Counted from the first letter of the stretch, positions 53,113-62,341 are shown. The stretch: 64,000 nucleotides of DNA from CAVVKW01 sp963761705 (GCA_963761705.1 CAVXHK010000004.1:372001-436000); one strand, 5' to 3'. The notes: generated by a model from the sequence alone, not told the origin. Numbers and translations are program-made.

Positions 53113-54813
53113 ATGAACGCATCCCAAGTTACCGACATCTTTCAGGACGCCAGCCTCATCACCCAAAGCGTCGCCGAGGAGCTCCAGAGCGAATGCGAAT
53201 CGACCGGTAAACCGATCTACCAAGTCATGATCGACGGCGGACACGTCGACGAAGACACCTTTTACCAGACCATCGCGGACACCCTCGGCGCGGAACGCTA
53301 CGACCTCGCCGAGTTCACACCGGGCTCCGACGTTCTTCAACTCATCCCCGGTGGCCTCGCCCGCCTGCACGGTGCCCTGCCCATCGGCGCATCGGAGAAC
53401 ACAATCTTCGTCGCCCTCACCGATCCGCTCGACGGTCAAGCGGCGGAAGATCTGAGGTTTGCCCTCGGTCGCGAGATTCGGGTCAGCGTCGGACAGAGCA
53501 TTCCGCGCATCGAACAACTCATCGCCGAGTCCTACGGCACCGAGGACAGTTCGATGGAGGACATTCTCTCCCAGCTCGGAACCGGTGGCGAACTCGAGTT
53601 CGGTGATGGTCTCACCATCGACGAATTTGATCCCAACGCCGCCGCCGCCGAGGCCAACGCGACGCCGATCATTCGCTACGTCGACCTCATCCTCGACAAA
53701 GCCATCCAGGCCCGCGCGTCGGACATCCACTTCGAGCCCTTCGAGACCGAGTTCAAAGTCCGCTACCGAGTCGACGGCGCACTCTACGAGATGGACCCGC
53801 CGCCGCGCCACCTCGCGCTCCCGGTCATTTCGCGCGTCAAAGTCCTCTCGAACCTCAACATCGCCGAGCGCCGCCTCCCGCAGGACGGCCGCATCCAGCG
53901 CGTCATCAACGGAAAATCCGTCGACCTTCGTGTCTCTAGCCTTCCCACGCAGTTCGGCGAGTCCGTCGTGCTGCGGATCCTCGATCGTTCCGCCGTCAAC
54001 CTCGACCTCGAGACGCTCGGGATGCCGGACTACATCTACAACTACATCCTCGAGGTCATCCAGAAGCCGAACGGCATTTTTATCGTCACGGGACCGACTG
54101 GCTCGGGCAAGACGACGACGCTCTACTCCTGCCTGCGCAAGATCAACACGATCGACTCCAAGCTCCTCACCGCCGAGGACCCGGTGGAATACGAGATCGA
54201 AGGCCTCATCCAAGTCCCGATCCAGGACGGCATCGGCCTCACCTTCGCCCGCGTTCTCCGCGCCTTCCTTCGACAAGATCCCGACAAGATCATGGTCGGA
54301 GAGACTCGTGACATCGAGACCGCCCAGATCGCGATCCAAGCCTCGCTCACGGGTCACTTGGTGTTCTCCACGCTTCACACCAACGATTCGACCGGTGCCG
54401 TCACTCGTCTCGTCGACATGGGCGTCGAGCCTTTCATGATCTCGGCGTCTCTCGAGTGCGTCCTCGCCCAGCGCCTCATCCGCCGCGTCTGCCCGAAATG
54501 CAAAACCGCCTACGAGCCGACGGAGGCCGTCCTCCAGCAGCTCGGCCTGTCCGCCTACGACATCGGCGACAAGACGTTCTACTACGGCAAGGGCTGCGAT
54601 AACTGTAACAACACGGGCTACCGAGGGCGAAAAGGCATCTACGAACTCCTCAAAATGTCCGACCCGATCCGCGAGTTGATCAACAACCGCGCCCCCGGCG
54701 TCGTCCTCCGCCAAAAAGCCATCGAGCTCGGCATGACGACCCTCCGGGAAGACGGCCTCCGCTCCATCTACGACGGCGACAGCACCATCGAAGAAGTTCT
54801 CAAGTACACCTGA
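53113..54813 (+). CDS. pilB: PilB/GspE-family type IV pilus/type II secretion ATPase
   Basis: 566 residues, complete. The N-terminal GspE-N domain at about 1-150 is followed by RASDIHFEPFETEFKVRYRVDG, Walker A GPTGSGKTTT, the Asp box TAEDPVEYEIEG, Walker B KIMVGETRDIETA, HTND in STLHTNDSTGAV, and the four-Cys zinc module CPKC/CDNC. All parts needed for hexameric ATPase activity are present. It powers pilus or pseudopilus assembly. It is a paralogue of the broken gene just upstream, 55 bases away, and likely in the same transcript. No inner-membrane PilC or pilin gene is in the window. Confidence 0.95.
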   Translation: MNASQVTDIFQDASLITQSVAEELQSECESTGKPIYQVMIDGGHVDEDTFYQTIADTLGAERYDLAEFTPGSDVLQLIPGGLARLHGALPIGASENTIFVALTDPLDGQAAEDLRFALGREIRVSVGQSIPRIEQLIAESYGTEDSSMEDILSQLGTGGELEFGDGLTIDEFDPNAAAAEANATPIIRYVDLILDKAIQARASDIHFEPFETEFKVRYRVDGALYEMDPPPRHLALPVISRVKVLSNLNIAERRLPQDGRIQRVINGKSVDLRVSSLPTQFGESVVLRILDRSAVNLDLETLGMPDYIYNYILEVIQKPNGIFIVTGPTGSGKTTTLYSCLRKINTIDSKLLTAEDPVEYEIEGLIQVPIQDGIGLTFARVLRAFLRQDPDKIMVGETRDIETAQIAIQASLTGHLVFSTLHTNDSTGAVTRLVDMGVEPFMISASLECVLAQRLIRRVCPKCKTAYEPTEAVLQQLGLSAYDIGDKTFYYGKGCDNCNNTGYRGRKGIYELLKMSDPIRELINNRAPGVVLRQKAIELGMTTLREDGLRSIYDGDSTIEEVLKYT

Positions 54814-54818
54814 TTTGT

Positions 54819-54941
54819 CTCACGCGGAGACGCAGAGCCGCAGAGAGATCTCGGAACATTCACCCTCTGGGTCTCGGCGCCTCCGCGGGAGAACCAGGAT
54901 ATCGCTCGTATTTCCTTCGCGACTTCGCAGCTTCGCGTGAG
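54819..54941. repeat. Dispersed intergenic element, second copy (CACGCGGAGACGCAGAG type)
   Basis: CTCACGCG at 54819-54826 and CGCGTGAG at about 54934-54941 are reverse complements, enclosing GAGACGCAGAGCCGCAGAG and GGCGCCTCCGCGGGAG phrases. Same phrases as the element at 33584. It fills almost the whole gap after pilB. Confidence 0.6.
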
Positions 54942-54956
54942 GCATCATCAAACTCT

Positions 54957-56183
54957 ATGGCAAACGCAATGGTCATCGGCATCGGCGGAGTCGGCTCCGT
55001 CATCGGACAGAAACTCCACGAATACGACTGCTTCGACCGGATCGTCCTGGCCGACATGGATCCGACTTATGCGCGCCAACTCGCCGGCCGGACGCCGAAC
55101 AATCGGTTCATCGTCGTCCAGGCCAACGCGATGGACACCGCCCGCCTCACCGCGCTCATGCAAGAGCACAAGATCGACGTCACCTGCAACGCGTGCGTCT
55201 GCCAGACGAACTACTCCGTCCTGGAATCCTGCCTGCGCGCCGGATCCCATTACCTCGACATGGCCGCCGACATCTACTCGGCCCCCGGCGTCAAACGTGC
55301 GGGCAAGAACTCGTTCGAAGCCGAGATCGAGATGTTCAATCAGTCCTACCTCGACGCCGGACTCGCCGGCGTCCTCTGCATGGGCATGGATCCCGGAGCG
55401 GTCAACGTCTTTGCCCGTTGGGCAATGGATCGTCTCGATACCGCCAGCTCGATCCGCGTTCTCGACGCCGACAACGCCGAGGTCCGGGGCTACCGCTTCG
55501 CCGTTCTTTTCTCGCCTGAGACGTTCTTCGAGGAACTCGGAGCCATCCCGTATTTTGTCCGCGAGGGCCGCGTCGTCTCGGGTCGTCCGCTCGAAACCGA
55601 AGTCGAATGGGTCCGCTTTCCCGATCCCATTGGTCTCCAGAAAACTTACGCCGTCGCCCACGAGGAAGGCGTCTCGCTCGGCATCTACCCACCATTCGTT
55701 GAGAAGGGCGTCCGCTACTCGGTCTTCAAGTATTCCGTCCCCGACAAGGTCGTGAACATCTCGAAGAGCCTCGCCCTCCTGAATCTCGATAGCTGGAAAA
55801 AGATCAAGATCGACGGGGTCGAAGTTGCCCCCGTCCGCGTCGCCGCCGCCAGTCTCCCCAAACCCGCTGCGCTCGGCGCGACCGTCGATGGCTACTCGTG
55901 CGTGGGAACCGAAGTCCGCGGCACCAAAGACCGGCGGCGCGTTGAGTATTTCGTCTACTCGATGGACTCGCACCGCGAAACCTACGAGAAATACGGCTAC
56001 AGCCTCACACTCGTGCAAACCGGCATACCGCCCGCCGTCACCGCCCGCCTCCTCGTCGAAGGAGCCATCCCCGAGCGCGGCGTGATGATGCCCGAGCACC
56101 TCAATCCAGACGCCCTCATGGACGCCTTTCCCCGCGAAGGCCTCCCCATCTTCGTCGAGAAGCGCGAAGTCGAGCGTCTGTAA
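54957..56183 (+). CDS. Saccharopine dehydrogenase-family protein, likely carboxynorspermidine dehydrogenase
   Basis: 408 residues. The Rossmann start MVIGIGGVGSVIGQKL and VLADMDPTYARQL (Asp for NADP/NAD ribose) open the chain. ACVCQTNYSVLESCLRAGSHYLDMA and GMDPGAVNVFARWA are typical of carboxynorspermidine dehydrogenases, which reduce the Schiff base of aspartate semialdehyde with a diamine in an alternative spermidine route. The partner decarboxylase NspC is not in the window, so lysine-pathway saccharopine dehydrogenase cannot be fully excluded. It is preceded by the intergenic element and has no Shine-Dalgarno. Confidence 0.8.
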   Translation: MANAMVIGIGGVGSVIGQKLHEYDCFDRIVLADMDPTYARQLAGRTPNNRFIVVQANAMDTARLTALMQEHKIDVTCNACVCQTNYSVLESCLRAGSHYLDMAADIYSAPGVKRAGKNSFEAEIEMFNQSYLDAGLAGVLCMGMDPGAVNVFARWAMDRLDTASSIRVLDADNAEVRGYRFAVLFSPETFFEELGAIPYFVREGRVVSGRPLETEVEWVRFPDPIGLQKTYAVAHEEGVSLGIYPPFVEKGVRYSVFKYSVPDKVVNISKSLALLNLDSWKKIKIDGVEVAPVRVAAASLPKPAALGATVDGYSCVGTEVRGTKDRRRVEYFVYSMDSHRETYEKYGYSLTLVQTGIPPAVTARLLVEGAIPERGVMMPEHLNPDALMDAFPREGLPIFVEKREVERL

Positions 56184-56305
56184 AGGGGTTCTGGCGCGGG
56201 CCATGCCACCGGACCACCCCAAACAGCTAGCCTCGAAGCCCGCCGGCCCAACCGAGTTACGGTCGCGGCCAAAGTCAGCACACTTTGTGCTACTGGCTCC
56301 CGCGA

Positions 56306-56938
56306 GTGCTTCCTTCGATCAGTCAAACGACCAGCACCCTCCTCATCGACGACCGCCCCATCGTCCGGGCAGGCCTCGGGACTTGGCTCCGCGGCTCCGG
56401 GAAGTTCCACCCCATCCATGAGGCGACGACTGCGGTTGACGGATTTAGCCAAGTGGCCGCGAAGCCACCCCAACTCGTGATCGTTGGGATGCGGCTTCCG
56501 GACGCCACGACAGCTGAGATCTTCCGCGCCCTGCATCCCTATCGCTGGAACACCTACACTGTCCTCTTCAGCGCCCTCATCGGCGACGACGATCTCCTCC
56601 TTGCCGCCCGGGTTGGCGCCCGCGCGATCCTCCATCGCTCGATCTCCGAATCCGAATTCCTAACTACGATCGACCAGGTCCTCGCGGGCGAGAACGTGCT
56701 CCTCGCTTCTCTCCCCACCCGAATCCGCGACCAATTACACGTGAAGGACCTCACGCCGACCGAATTCGCGATCCTCGGCCTGATCGCTCGCGGTCGAACG
56801 AATCGGGAGATCTGCGGCATCACCGGACGGACCGCAAATACCGTCAAAGTTCACATCCGCAATATCTTCCCCAAGCTCGGCGTCACCAATCGGTCCGAAG
56901 CCGCTTCAGTTGCCATCCGTCGGGGCATTGTCGATTAG
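56306..56938 (+). CDS. LuxR-type regulator with pseudo-receiver domain
   Basis: 210 residues from the GTG at 56306; a TTG at 56285 is an alternative, and no ATG exists. A receiver-like domain at about 10-130 keeps the acidic pair (LLIDDRPIVRAGL), but the phosphorylated Asp is replaced by Gly (LVIVGMRLPDATT), and the usual Lys region reads ILHRSIS. It cannot be phosphorylated in the standard way. The C-terminal LuxR HTH is intact (LTPTEFAILGLIARGRTNREIC, TANTVKVHIRNIFPKLGV). No kinase gene is adjacent. It may respond by protein contact or a ligand. Confidence 0.82.
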   Translation: MLPSISQTTSTLLIDDRPIVRAGLGTWLRGSGKFHPIHEATTAVDGFSQVAAKPPQLVIVGMRLPDATTAEIFRALHPYRWNTYTVLFSALIGDDDLLLAARVGARAILHRSISESEFLTTIDQVLAGENVLLASLPTRIRDQLHVKDLTPTEFAILGLIARGRTNREICGITGRTANTVKVHIRNIFPKLGVTNRSEAASVAIRRGIVD

Positions 56939-56961
56939 TTAGCACACCGTCTCTCACCCAT

Positions 56962-56978
56962 TTGGCGTATGCCGCCAA
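56962..56978 (+). terminator. Possible hairpin after the LuxR-type gene
   Basis: TTGGCG-TATGC-CGCCAA, a 6-bp stem 24 bases after the stop, followed by CTTTGC. Weak; the U-run is short. Confidence 0.3.
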
Positions 56979-57064
56979 CTTTGCTCGTGGCACGCGGTCG
57001 GCTAAGTCTGCCTTCCAGTGGCCCCGCACCCGTGAGGCCAATCAACCACAAGCATAATAAACCC

Positions 57065-59116
57065 ATGAAACCATCGATCCAATCGGTCTGGCGTCAGCAC
57101 GGCATCGCCGCGGCCTGTCTCGTCACGGCCTTCACCAGCGGGCTTGCCCAGGCGCAAACCACCGTCGATTTCAATCTTGAGACGGCCACCATGGATGACG
57201 TTCAGAAGGCAATGGACGCCGGAGCGCTCACCAGCGTCGAACTCGTCCTTCTCTACCTGAACCGCATCGAGACCTACGACCAAGGCGGAATTACCCTCAA
57301 TTCCGTCCCGGTTCTCAGTCCTTCCGTCATCGCCGAGGCTGCTCGCGCCGACCGCCTCCGAGCGAACGGCACCAAGCTCGGGCCACTCCATGGTATTCCT
57401 TACGTTACCAAGGGTAACTTTGCGTTCGAAGGCCTGCCAAATACCGACGGCCTCACCACTTGGGCGGACCTTATCGCGCCCTACACCTGCACGGTCATTC
57501 AGAACCTCTCCGAAGCCGGAGCGGTCTTCCTCGGACACGCGAATCTCGACACCTTCCAAGCATCGACTTCGTCCACCAACTCCGAGACGTTTGGCCTCAC
57601 CCGAAACGCCTATAATCCTGCGTATTTCGCGGGTGGCAGCAGCGGCGGACCCGGCGTCGCGGCCGGTGCGAACATGGCCTTCTTCTCTCTCGGCGGGGAG
57701 ACCGGCGGCTCCGTCCGCAGTCCTTCCGACCGCGCTGGCGTCGTCGGCTTCAAGACCAGCAACGCGACCATCTCCGTCCACGGACTGGCGCCACTCGCTT
57801 GGGATCGTGACGTGGTCGGGCCGATGACCCGCTACGCGGTCGACAATGCCAACGTCATGGCAGCCGCCAGTGGTTTCGACCCGCTCGACATCTGGGCAAA
57901 TATCGAGATCATCGAAGACCGTCCCCGCCCCATCGGCTTCGTGGAAAAATTCGCAGCCGGCTCGCTGGCCGGTAAGACGTTCGGCGTCCCGTCGAATATG
58001 ATCACGGCGACGGTTGGCGTGACTCAGGATGCCATCAAAGCACTCTTCGCGCAGGCGCGCACGGTCCTCGAAGGCCAAGGTGCCACCGTCATCGACGTGA
58101 CCCTCCCGCCCGAGCTGAACATTACGTTCACCGGACGCCGCGCCTCGGTTCCCGCCGACGTCGTGACCCCTCCGACTCGTAAACTCTATAACCCCGTCAC
58201 CGCCGATCTCACCAATTCGATGGTGGCCGGCAGCCGCGCCTACCAGTTCGAGGAATTCCTTGATTCCTTTCTGCGCCTGCCGACCGACTCCGAAGAGGAT
58301 GTCCTCGCGAAGATCGTGGCTCGGATCAATCCGGTCACGCAGTTCCAACAGCAGTACAAGGACGCCATCGCGAACCAGACGACCTTTGGCCCGGACGCAC
58401 CGGATTCCGTTGAGCATTTCCTCGCGGTTCGCTACCAGAACTTGGACTACGAGGCTTTCCTGACCGCGAACGGTCTCGACGCCCTCATCTGGCCGACGTC
58501 TCAGACCAAAACCGCCACCGGCATCACGCTGCCCGGCCTGTCCCGCGCGATCGTGAACTCATTCTCGCTGCCTTACGTCGCCGTCCCCATGGGATCGATC
58601 ACGATCGGCGCGACGACCGAGCCCGTCACCCTCGGCTTCCTCGGGCGCTACTGGCAGGACGCAGAAATCCTTGCGCTGGCCGGTGCCTACGAGCAAGCCA
58701 GCCAAGAACGGGTCGTCTCCAGTTTCGTTCCACCACTTGAAGGTGAGAACTTCCAGTACACCCTGGCGGCTGCCCCGACACCCATTCCTCCGACGCCAGC
58801 AGTGTTATCTCAGACCCCGCCGGTCGCGGTGGCTGAAGGCAAGGCGATCATCAAGGGCAATGGCCGGAATACCCGCCTCGTTCTCGCCGGGCGGGCCGTC
58901 AGTCCCGCTCGTGTCGTCTCGGTCAACGTGACCGTCGACGGCCGCCGCGTTGCGGTGAAAGGCAAGGCCAATTGGAGGGCGATCATCAAGCTCAAGGATC
59001 TTCAACGCTTCAGCGGCTCGAATCCGAAGGACGTTGGAGTCTCCGTGATCGTTCGCGACAGCAATGGTCTCACCAACGCGACCATCCGACGCGTCAAGGT
59101 TCCAACCAACGGCTAA
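57065..59116 (+). CDS. Secreted amidase-signature-family protein with C-terminal beta domain
   Basis: 683 residues from the ATG at 57065, chosen because it opens a signal peptide (SVWRQHGIAAACLVTAF, cleavage near AQA at residue 30). Amidase triad: Lys116 (PYVTKGNF), Ser192/193 in GGSSGGPG, and Ser216 in GETGGSVRSPS. About 100 residues at the end (from VAEGKAIIKGNGRN) form an Ig-like beta domain (RVVSVNVTVDGRRVAVKG). The enzyme is a candidate hydrolase of amides or aryl-acyl amides outside the cytoplasm. It differs from GatA by the signal peptide, the added domain and the absence of GatC/B. Confidence 0.85.
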   Translation: MKPSIQSVWRQHGIAAACLVTAFTSGLAQAQTTVDFNLETATMDDVQKAMDAGALTSVELVLLYLNRIETYDQGGITLNSVPVLSPSVIAEAARADRLRANGTKLGPLHGIPYVTKGNFAFEGLPNTDGLTTWADLIAPYTCTVIQNLSEAGAVFLGHANLDTFQASTSSTNSETFGLTRNAYNPAYFAGGSSGGPGVAAGANMAFFSLGGETGGSVRSPSDRAGVVGFKTSNATISVHGLAPLAWDRDVVGPMTRYAVDNANVMAAASGFDPLDIWANIEIIEDRPRPIGFVEKFAAGSLAGKTFGVPSNMITATVGVTQDAIKALFAQARTVLEGQGATVIDVTLPPELNITFTGRRASVPADVVTPPTRKLYNPVTADLTNSMVAGSRAYQFEEFLDSFLRLPTDSEEDVLAKIVARINPVTQFQQQYKDAIANQTTFGPDAPDSVEHFLAVRYQNLDYEAFLTANGLDALIWPTSQTKTATGITLPGLSRAIVNSFSLPYVAVPMGSITIGATTEPVTLGFLGRYWQDAEILALAGAYEQASQERVVSSFVPPLEGENFQYTLAAAPTPIPPTPAVLSQTPPVAVAEGKAIIKGNGRNTRLVLAGRAVSPARVVSVNVTVDGRRVAVKGKANWRAIIKLKDLQRFSGSNPKDVGVSVIVRDSNGLTNATIRRVKVPTNG

Positions 59117-59213
59117 CTCGACCCGACCAAACTAAACCGAATATCGGTTGGCGGTCGCGGAGGGTTCCCCCTCGGCGTCGCCAGCCGAATGCGGATTCAC
59201 TCCCAAAATTTCC

Positions 59214-60791
59214 ATGCGCACTACCGCAACCTTCCGCACCCCTCTTCTCATCGCCCTAGCGGGACTTGTTCTCGTTCTCGCGGCCACTTTCATTTTCCCC
59301 AAGATCAACCCGAACCCTGCGGCAACCAACGAACGTGCCGAATTGGATCAATCCGCAGCTCCCGCCCGCGCAGAGCACGACACGACACCCCGCCTAATTC
59401 CGACGGTGATTCCAGCCAACCCCGCCGACTATCCCGACTTGATCCGTCAAGCCCTCAGGACTCCGGGACCTCAGGCGCAAAACGACATCGCGGCCGTCGC
59501 CCTCGCCTGGATGGACCGCGACCTTCCCAACTTCATGAGCTTCGTGGACGAACTCGAGGTCGACGACGAGGACGGCACGTTGTGGGCGACGCTCGCTCCG
59601 GCGTTGATGTCCTGCCTGCCGGATGTGAGTGAACAAACGGCCCAATCGCCCGCGCTCCTCATTTTGGTCGAGCGGCTGATCTCGGATTTTGCCGTCACGG
59701 ACCCCGTGCAAGCCCTCGCCTGGGCGCGCGAGTGGTTGCTCGATAGCGGCCTGGACTCCGCCCTCTCCGAGATCGCCCCGGAACTCGCCGCCTCGGATCC
59801 GGGTGCTGCCACTGCGCTCGTAGCGGAGATCGCCGCGCCTCCGAAACGACTCGAAGCCGCGCGCGGTGTCGGATTCGTTCTGCGCGACGCCGATCCCGAC
59901 TTTGCTCTCGTCTGGGTCGATAGCCTCACGCAGAAAGTCGACCGTGCCTACGCGCTGTCGGGAGTCATCGGCGGGATGGCAAAGTCGCACCCCTCCCGCG
60001 CTGGCTCCGTCTTCGCCGAGCGCACCGAAACGATGCAGATGCAATTCACGGAAGACATCCGCTCCGACCGCGAAGTCAGCGGCACTTCCCTTTCCCAAGT
60101 CTACGAGGGCCTCGATCCCGACGCCGCAGCGGCCGCGGAGGCAAATCTTCCCGACCCCACCATCGGCTACGTCGTCGACGCCGCCGCCGCCGTCGGCTCG
60201 ACGTGGGCCCAGCAAGACCCCGGAGCCGCCCTCGCGTGGGCGCGATCACTTGCCGCGTCAAGAGGTCGGGGCGAAGCGCTCGTTTCCGTTTACGACGCCT
60301 GGATGGCGAGCGCTCCCGAGGCGGCCTACCGAGCCTACCAGTCGGAGTCCATCCGCGATTCCGCGCTCGCCAACACGGTCTTCGAGAAATGGGCGACCGA
60401 TAATCCGATGACCGCTGCGCGAGCCGCGCTCGCGCTCGCGCCGGGCGTTGAACGCTCCGCGGCGGTGGAGGGCGTTACTCGCGGCTGGATCGACAGCGGT
60501 GCCCAACCCGACGCCGTTGCCAAGTGGTCCGCCGGGCTTCCGCTAACGGAAGAGCGCGACCGGACTCGTCTCGTGATCGCGTCCGAGGTCGCTGACGACG
60601 ATCCCGTTTTCGCCTGGTCTCAAGCCAAAGAGATCACCAACCAGACGAAGCGCAACGATGCGTTCCGGGAGGTTTTTCCCGGTCTCGTCGAGGTCAACCC
60701 GCAGATCGCCCAGCGGGCGCTCGTTTCGACAACCCTTCCGACCGTCGAGATCGAGTATTATCAATCCATGATCGCCCCCTCGGCGCGGTAA
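59214..60791 (+). CDS. Membrane-anchored helical-repeat protein
   Basis: 525 residues from the ATG at 59214. An N-terminal membrane segment (FRTPLLIALAGLVLVLAATF, residues about 7-27) places the rest outside the cytoplasm. The body has repeated helical units with a D-P-x-x-A-L-A-W-A pattern: TDPVQALAWAREWLL, QDPGAALAWARSLA and similar DPVFAWSQAKEI. No catalytic residues are recognised. It is of a type seen in Verrucomicrobiota and Planctomycetes as uncharacterised repeat proteins (this comparison is from memory). It is convergent with the exported protein gene at 60827. Confidence 0.65.
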   Translation: MRTTATFRTPLLIALAGLVLVLAATFIFPKINPNPAATNERAELDQSAAPARAEHDTTPRLIPTVIPANPADYPDLIRQALRTPGPQAQNDIAAVALAWMDRDLPNFMSFVDELEVDDEDGTLWATLAPALMSCLPDVSEQTAQSPALLILVERLISDFAVTDPVQALAWAREWLLDSGLDSALSEIAPELAASDPGAATALVAEIAAPPKRLEAARGVGFVLRDADPDFALVWVDSLTQKVDRAYALSGVIGGMAKSHPSRAGSVFAERTETMQMQFTEDIRSDREVSGTSLSQVYEGLDPDAAAAAEANLPDPTIGYVVDAAAAVGSTWAQQDPGAALAWARSLAASRGRGEALVSVYDAWMASAPEAAYRAYQSESIRDSALANTVFEKWATDNPMTAARAALALAPGVERSAAVEGVTRGWIDSGAQPDAVAKWSAGLPLTEERDRTRLVIASEVADDDPVFAWSQAKEITNQTKRNDAFREVFPGLVEVNPQIAQRALVSTTLPTVEIEYYQSMIAPSAR

Positions 60792-60826
60792 CCAGATTTC
60801 GTCCAGCCGACTCTCGCCCCAGCAAT

Positions 60827-61264
60827 CTACCGGACTTCCAGAATGAAGATCAATCGCCCCTTTCCCCACTGCGGCCCCCGAATGAACAGGGGCGCATCCC
60901 GTGCCAGTTCGACGTCGGAAGTGAGGATGAATCGCTGATCGGCGTAGAGCTCGAGACCGACTCGGTAGGCACTTTCGGTCCGTCCGTGGCAGCGCAATTT
61001 CAGGAAAAATCGTTTCGTCGGCACGACCCACTCTTCGGTCCCCTCGAGGATCTTCTCCTTGTCGTCCTCGATGAGGTAATAGGTGTTGTAGCCAAAAATT
61101 TCGCGGATCTGATCGACGTAGGGTTCCAACTCCTTGGACGATGCCCCTGCGGGTTCTTCGGTTGTCGCCAGAACGAGCCCGGTCCAGATGCGGTCGGCCG
61201 CCGACGCGTAGGAACCCGTCGCGAGCAGGGCGACTGCGAAGATTGCGGACAAGCGGATCATCAC
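60827..61264 (-). CDS. Exported hypothetical protein of the ECF cluster
   Basis: 145 residues with a signal peptide (MIRLSAIFAVALLATGSYASA). The mature part has KELEPYVDQIREIFGYNTYYLIEDDKEK and WGKGRLIFILEV; beta-rich, no family recognised. It overlaps the anti-sigma gene stop by 4 bases (TGA within ATGATG), so it is coupled to the sigma/anti-sigma pair and may be a periplasmic sensor or an output of the stress response. Confidence 0.65.
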   Translation of the reverse strand: MMIRLSAIFAVALLATGSYASAADRIWTGLVLATTEEPAGASSKELEPYVDQIREIFGYNTYYLIEDDKEKILEGTEEWVVPTKRFFLKLRCHGRTESAYRVGLELYADQRFILTSDVELARDAPLFIRGPQWGKGRLIFILEVR

Positions 61265-61761
61265 AGCCGCTCCGTTGGCGGGATGTAGCCCGCGCCTTCA
61301 ACCCAAAGGACGGAACCCCGCCCGCCCGGCACCTGGAAAACGTAAGCCTCAGCCGCGGGGTCCTGAGCCTGGGCTTCGATGACCCGGGTCACGAATTGCG
61401 CCTCCGCCCTCGTGGCCGATTCGCCCGTCATCCAAGCACCGGTCAGCACCCCCGCCACGACGAGAAGGAACGAACCCGCCCAGATCAATCGGGCAATTGG
61501 AAAAAGTCCACGCTGCGCTGGAGTCCGCTCCGTCTCCGTGCGCTCGCGCTCGATCGCTGCGAGGACCTGCGAGTTGACAAAATCTCCGTGCAGCAACCGC
61601 GCCGGCGGGACCGCCTCCCGCATCTGCTCACGCAGCGCAACCCAACCGTCCCGCTCTAGCGTGGCTTCGCCGACGTCGGGCAGATCCCGCTCGAACGCCA
61701 CGCGCTCGGCTTCGTCCAGCGTTCCGTCGACCCAGGCCGTGTGTCGTTCTTCAAAGTTCAT
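61261..61761 (-). CDS. Putative transmembrane anti-sigma factor
   Basis: 166 residues. A cytoplasmic helical part at 1-85 (HTAWVDGTLDEAERVAFERDL) resembles the anti-sigma fold, though without the zinc HxxxCxxC. A membrane segment lies near 90-110 (LIWAGSFLLVVAGVLTGAW), and about 55 residues are outside. It overlaps the ECF sigma gene by 11 bases, which is the usual arrangement for a sigma/anti-sigma pair. No sequence proof of sigma binding. Confidence 0.75.
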   Translation of the reverse strand: MNFEERHTAWVDGTLDEAERVAFERDLPDVGEATLERDGWVALREQMREAVPPARLLHGDFVNSQVLAAIERERTETERTPAQRGLFPIARLIWAGSFLLVVAGVLTGAWMTGESATRAEAQFVTRVIEAQAQDPAAEAYVFQVPGGRGSVLWVEGAGYIPPTERL

Positions 61762-62341
61762 TGTAGAGATCCCTCAATTCGATTTGCATTTTTTTCCGAG
61801 CGTAAAAGAGCCGCGACATCACCGTTCCCATCGAGCAATCCACGACGTCGGCGATCTCCTTGTAAGAAAGATCCTCCACTTCCTTGAGCACGATCACCTC
61901 GCGATGCTCGGGGCTCAACGTGGCCAGCGCCCGCTCGAATCGTTCGTAAAATTCTCCCCGCTCAACGCTCGCTCCCGGCCGGTCAGGCTGCCCCGGTGTT
62001 GTCCGTGACGCCGGGTCGATGGCCATCGGGCCAAGCTCAAGTTCAGATTGCGGGCGGATTTGCTTTTTTCGAAGCAGGTCGATGGCGGCATTCCGCCCGA
62101 TCCGCGACAACCACGCACCGAATTGCGTATTGCCGTCCAGGCGCCCGAGCGATTTCCACGCGCGGATAAACGCCTCCTGCGTGAGATCGAGGGCGTCCTC
62201 GGAATTTCGGATGATGGAATACGTGACCATGTAAACGCGGTTGCGGTGGCGAGTCATCAGCTCGTCGAAAGCGGACGTGTCGCCCTCGCGACTCTTCGCG
62301 ATGAGTGGCGCATCGTCCTCTGCGGCGATCTCGTGACTCAT
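61751..62341 (-). CDS. ECF-family RNA polymerase sigma factor
   Basis: 196 residues. Region 2 at about 25-95 (FDELMTRHRNRVYMVTYSII, LDLTQEAFIRAWKSLGRLDG, FGAWLSRIGRNAAIDLLRK) and region 4 at 135-190 (LATLSPEHREVIVLKEVEDLSYKEIADVV, GTVMSRLFYARKKMQ). Between them is a Pro/Ser-rich linker. It binds RNA polymerase core to control an envelope-type response, governed by the downstream anti-sigma. It probably drives its own promoter, but no -35/-10 was identified in the 44-base gap upstream. Confidence 0.93.
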   Translation of the reverse strand: MSHEIAAEDDAPLIAKSREGDTSAFDELMTRHRNRVYMVTYSIIRNSEDALDLTQEAFIRAWKSLGRLDGNTQFGAWLSRIGRNAAIDLLRKKQIRPQSELELGPMAIDPASRTTPGQPDRPGASVERGEFYERFERALATLSPEHREVIVLKEVEDLSYKEIADVVDCSMGTVMSRLFYARKKMQIELRDLYNEL

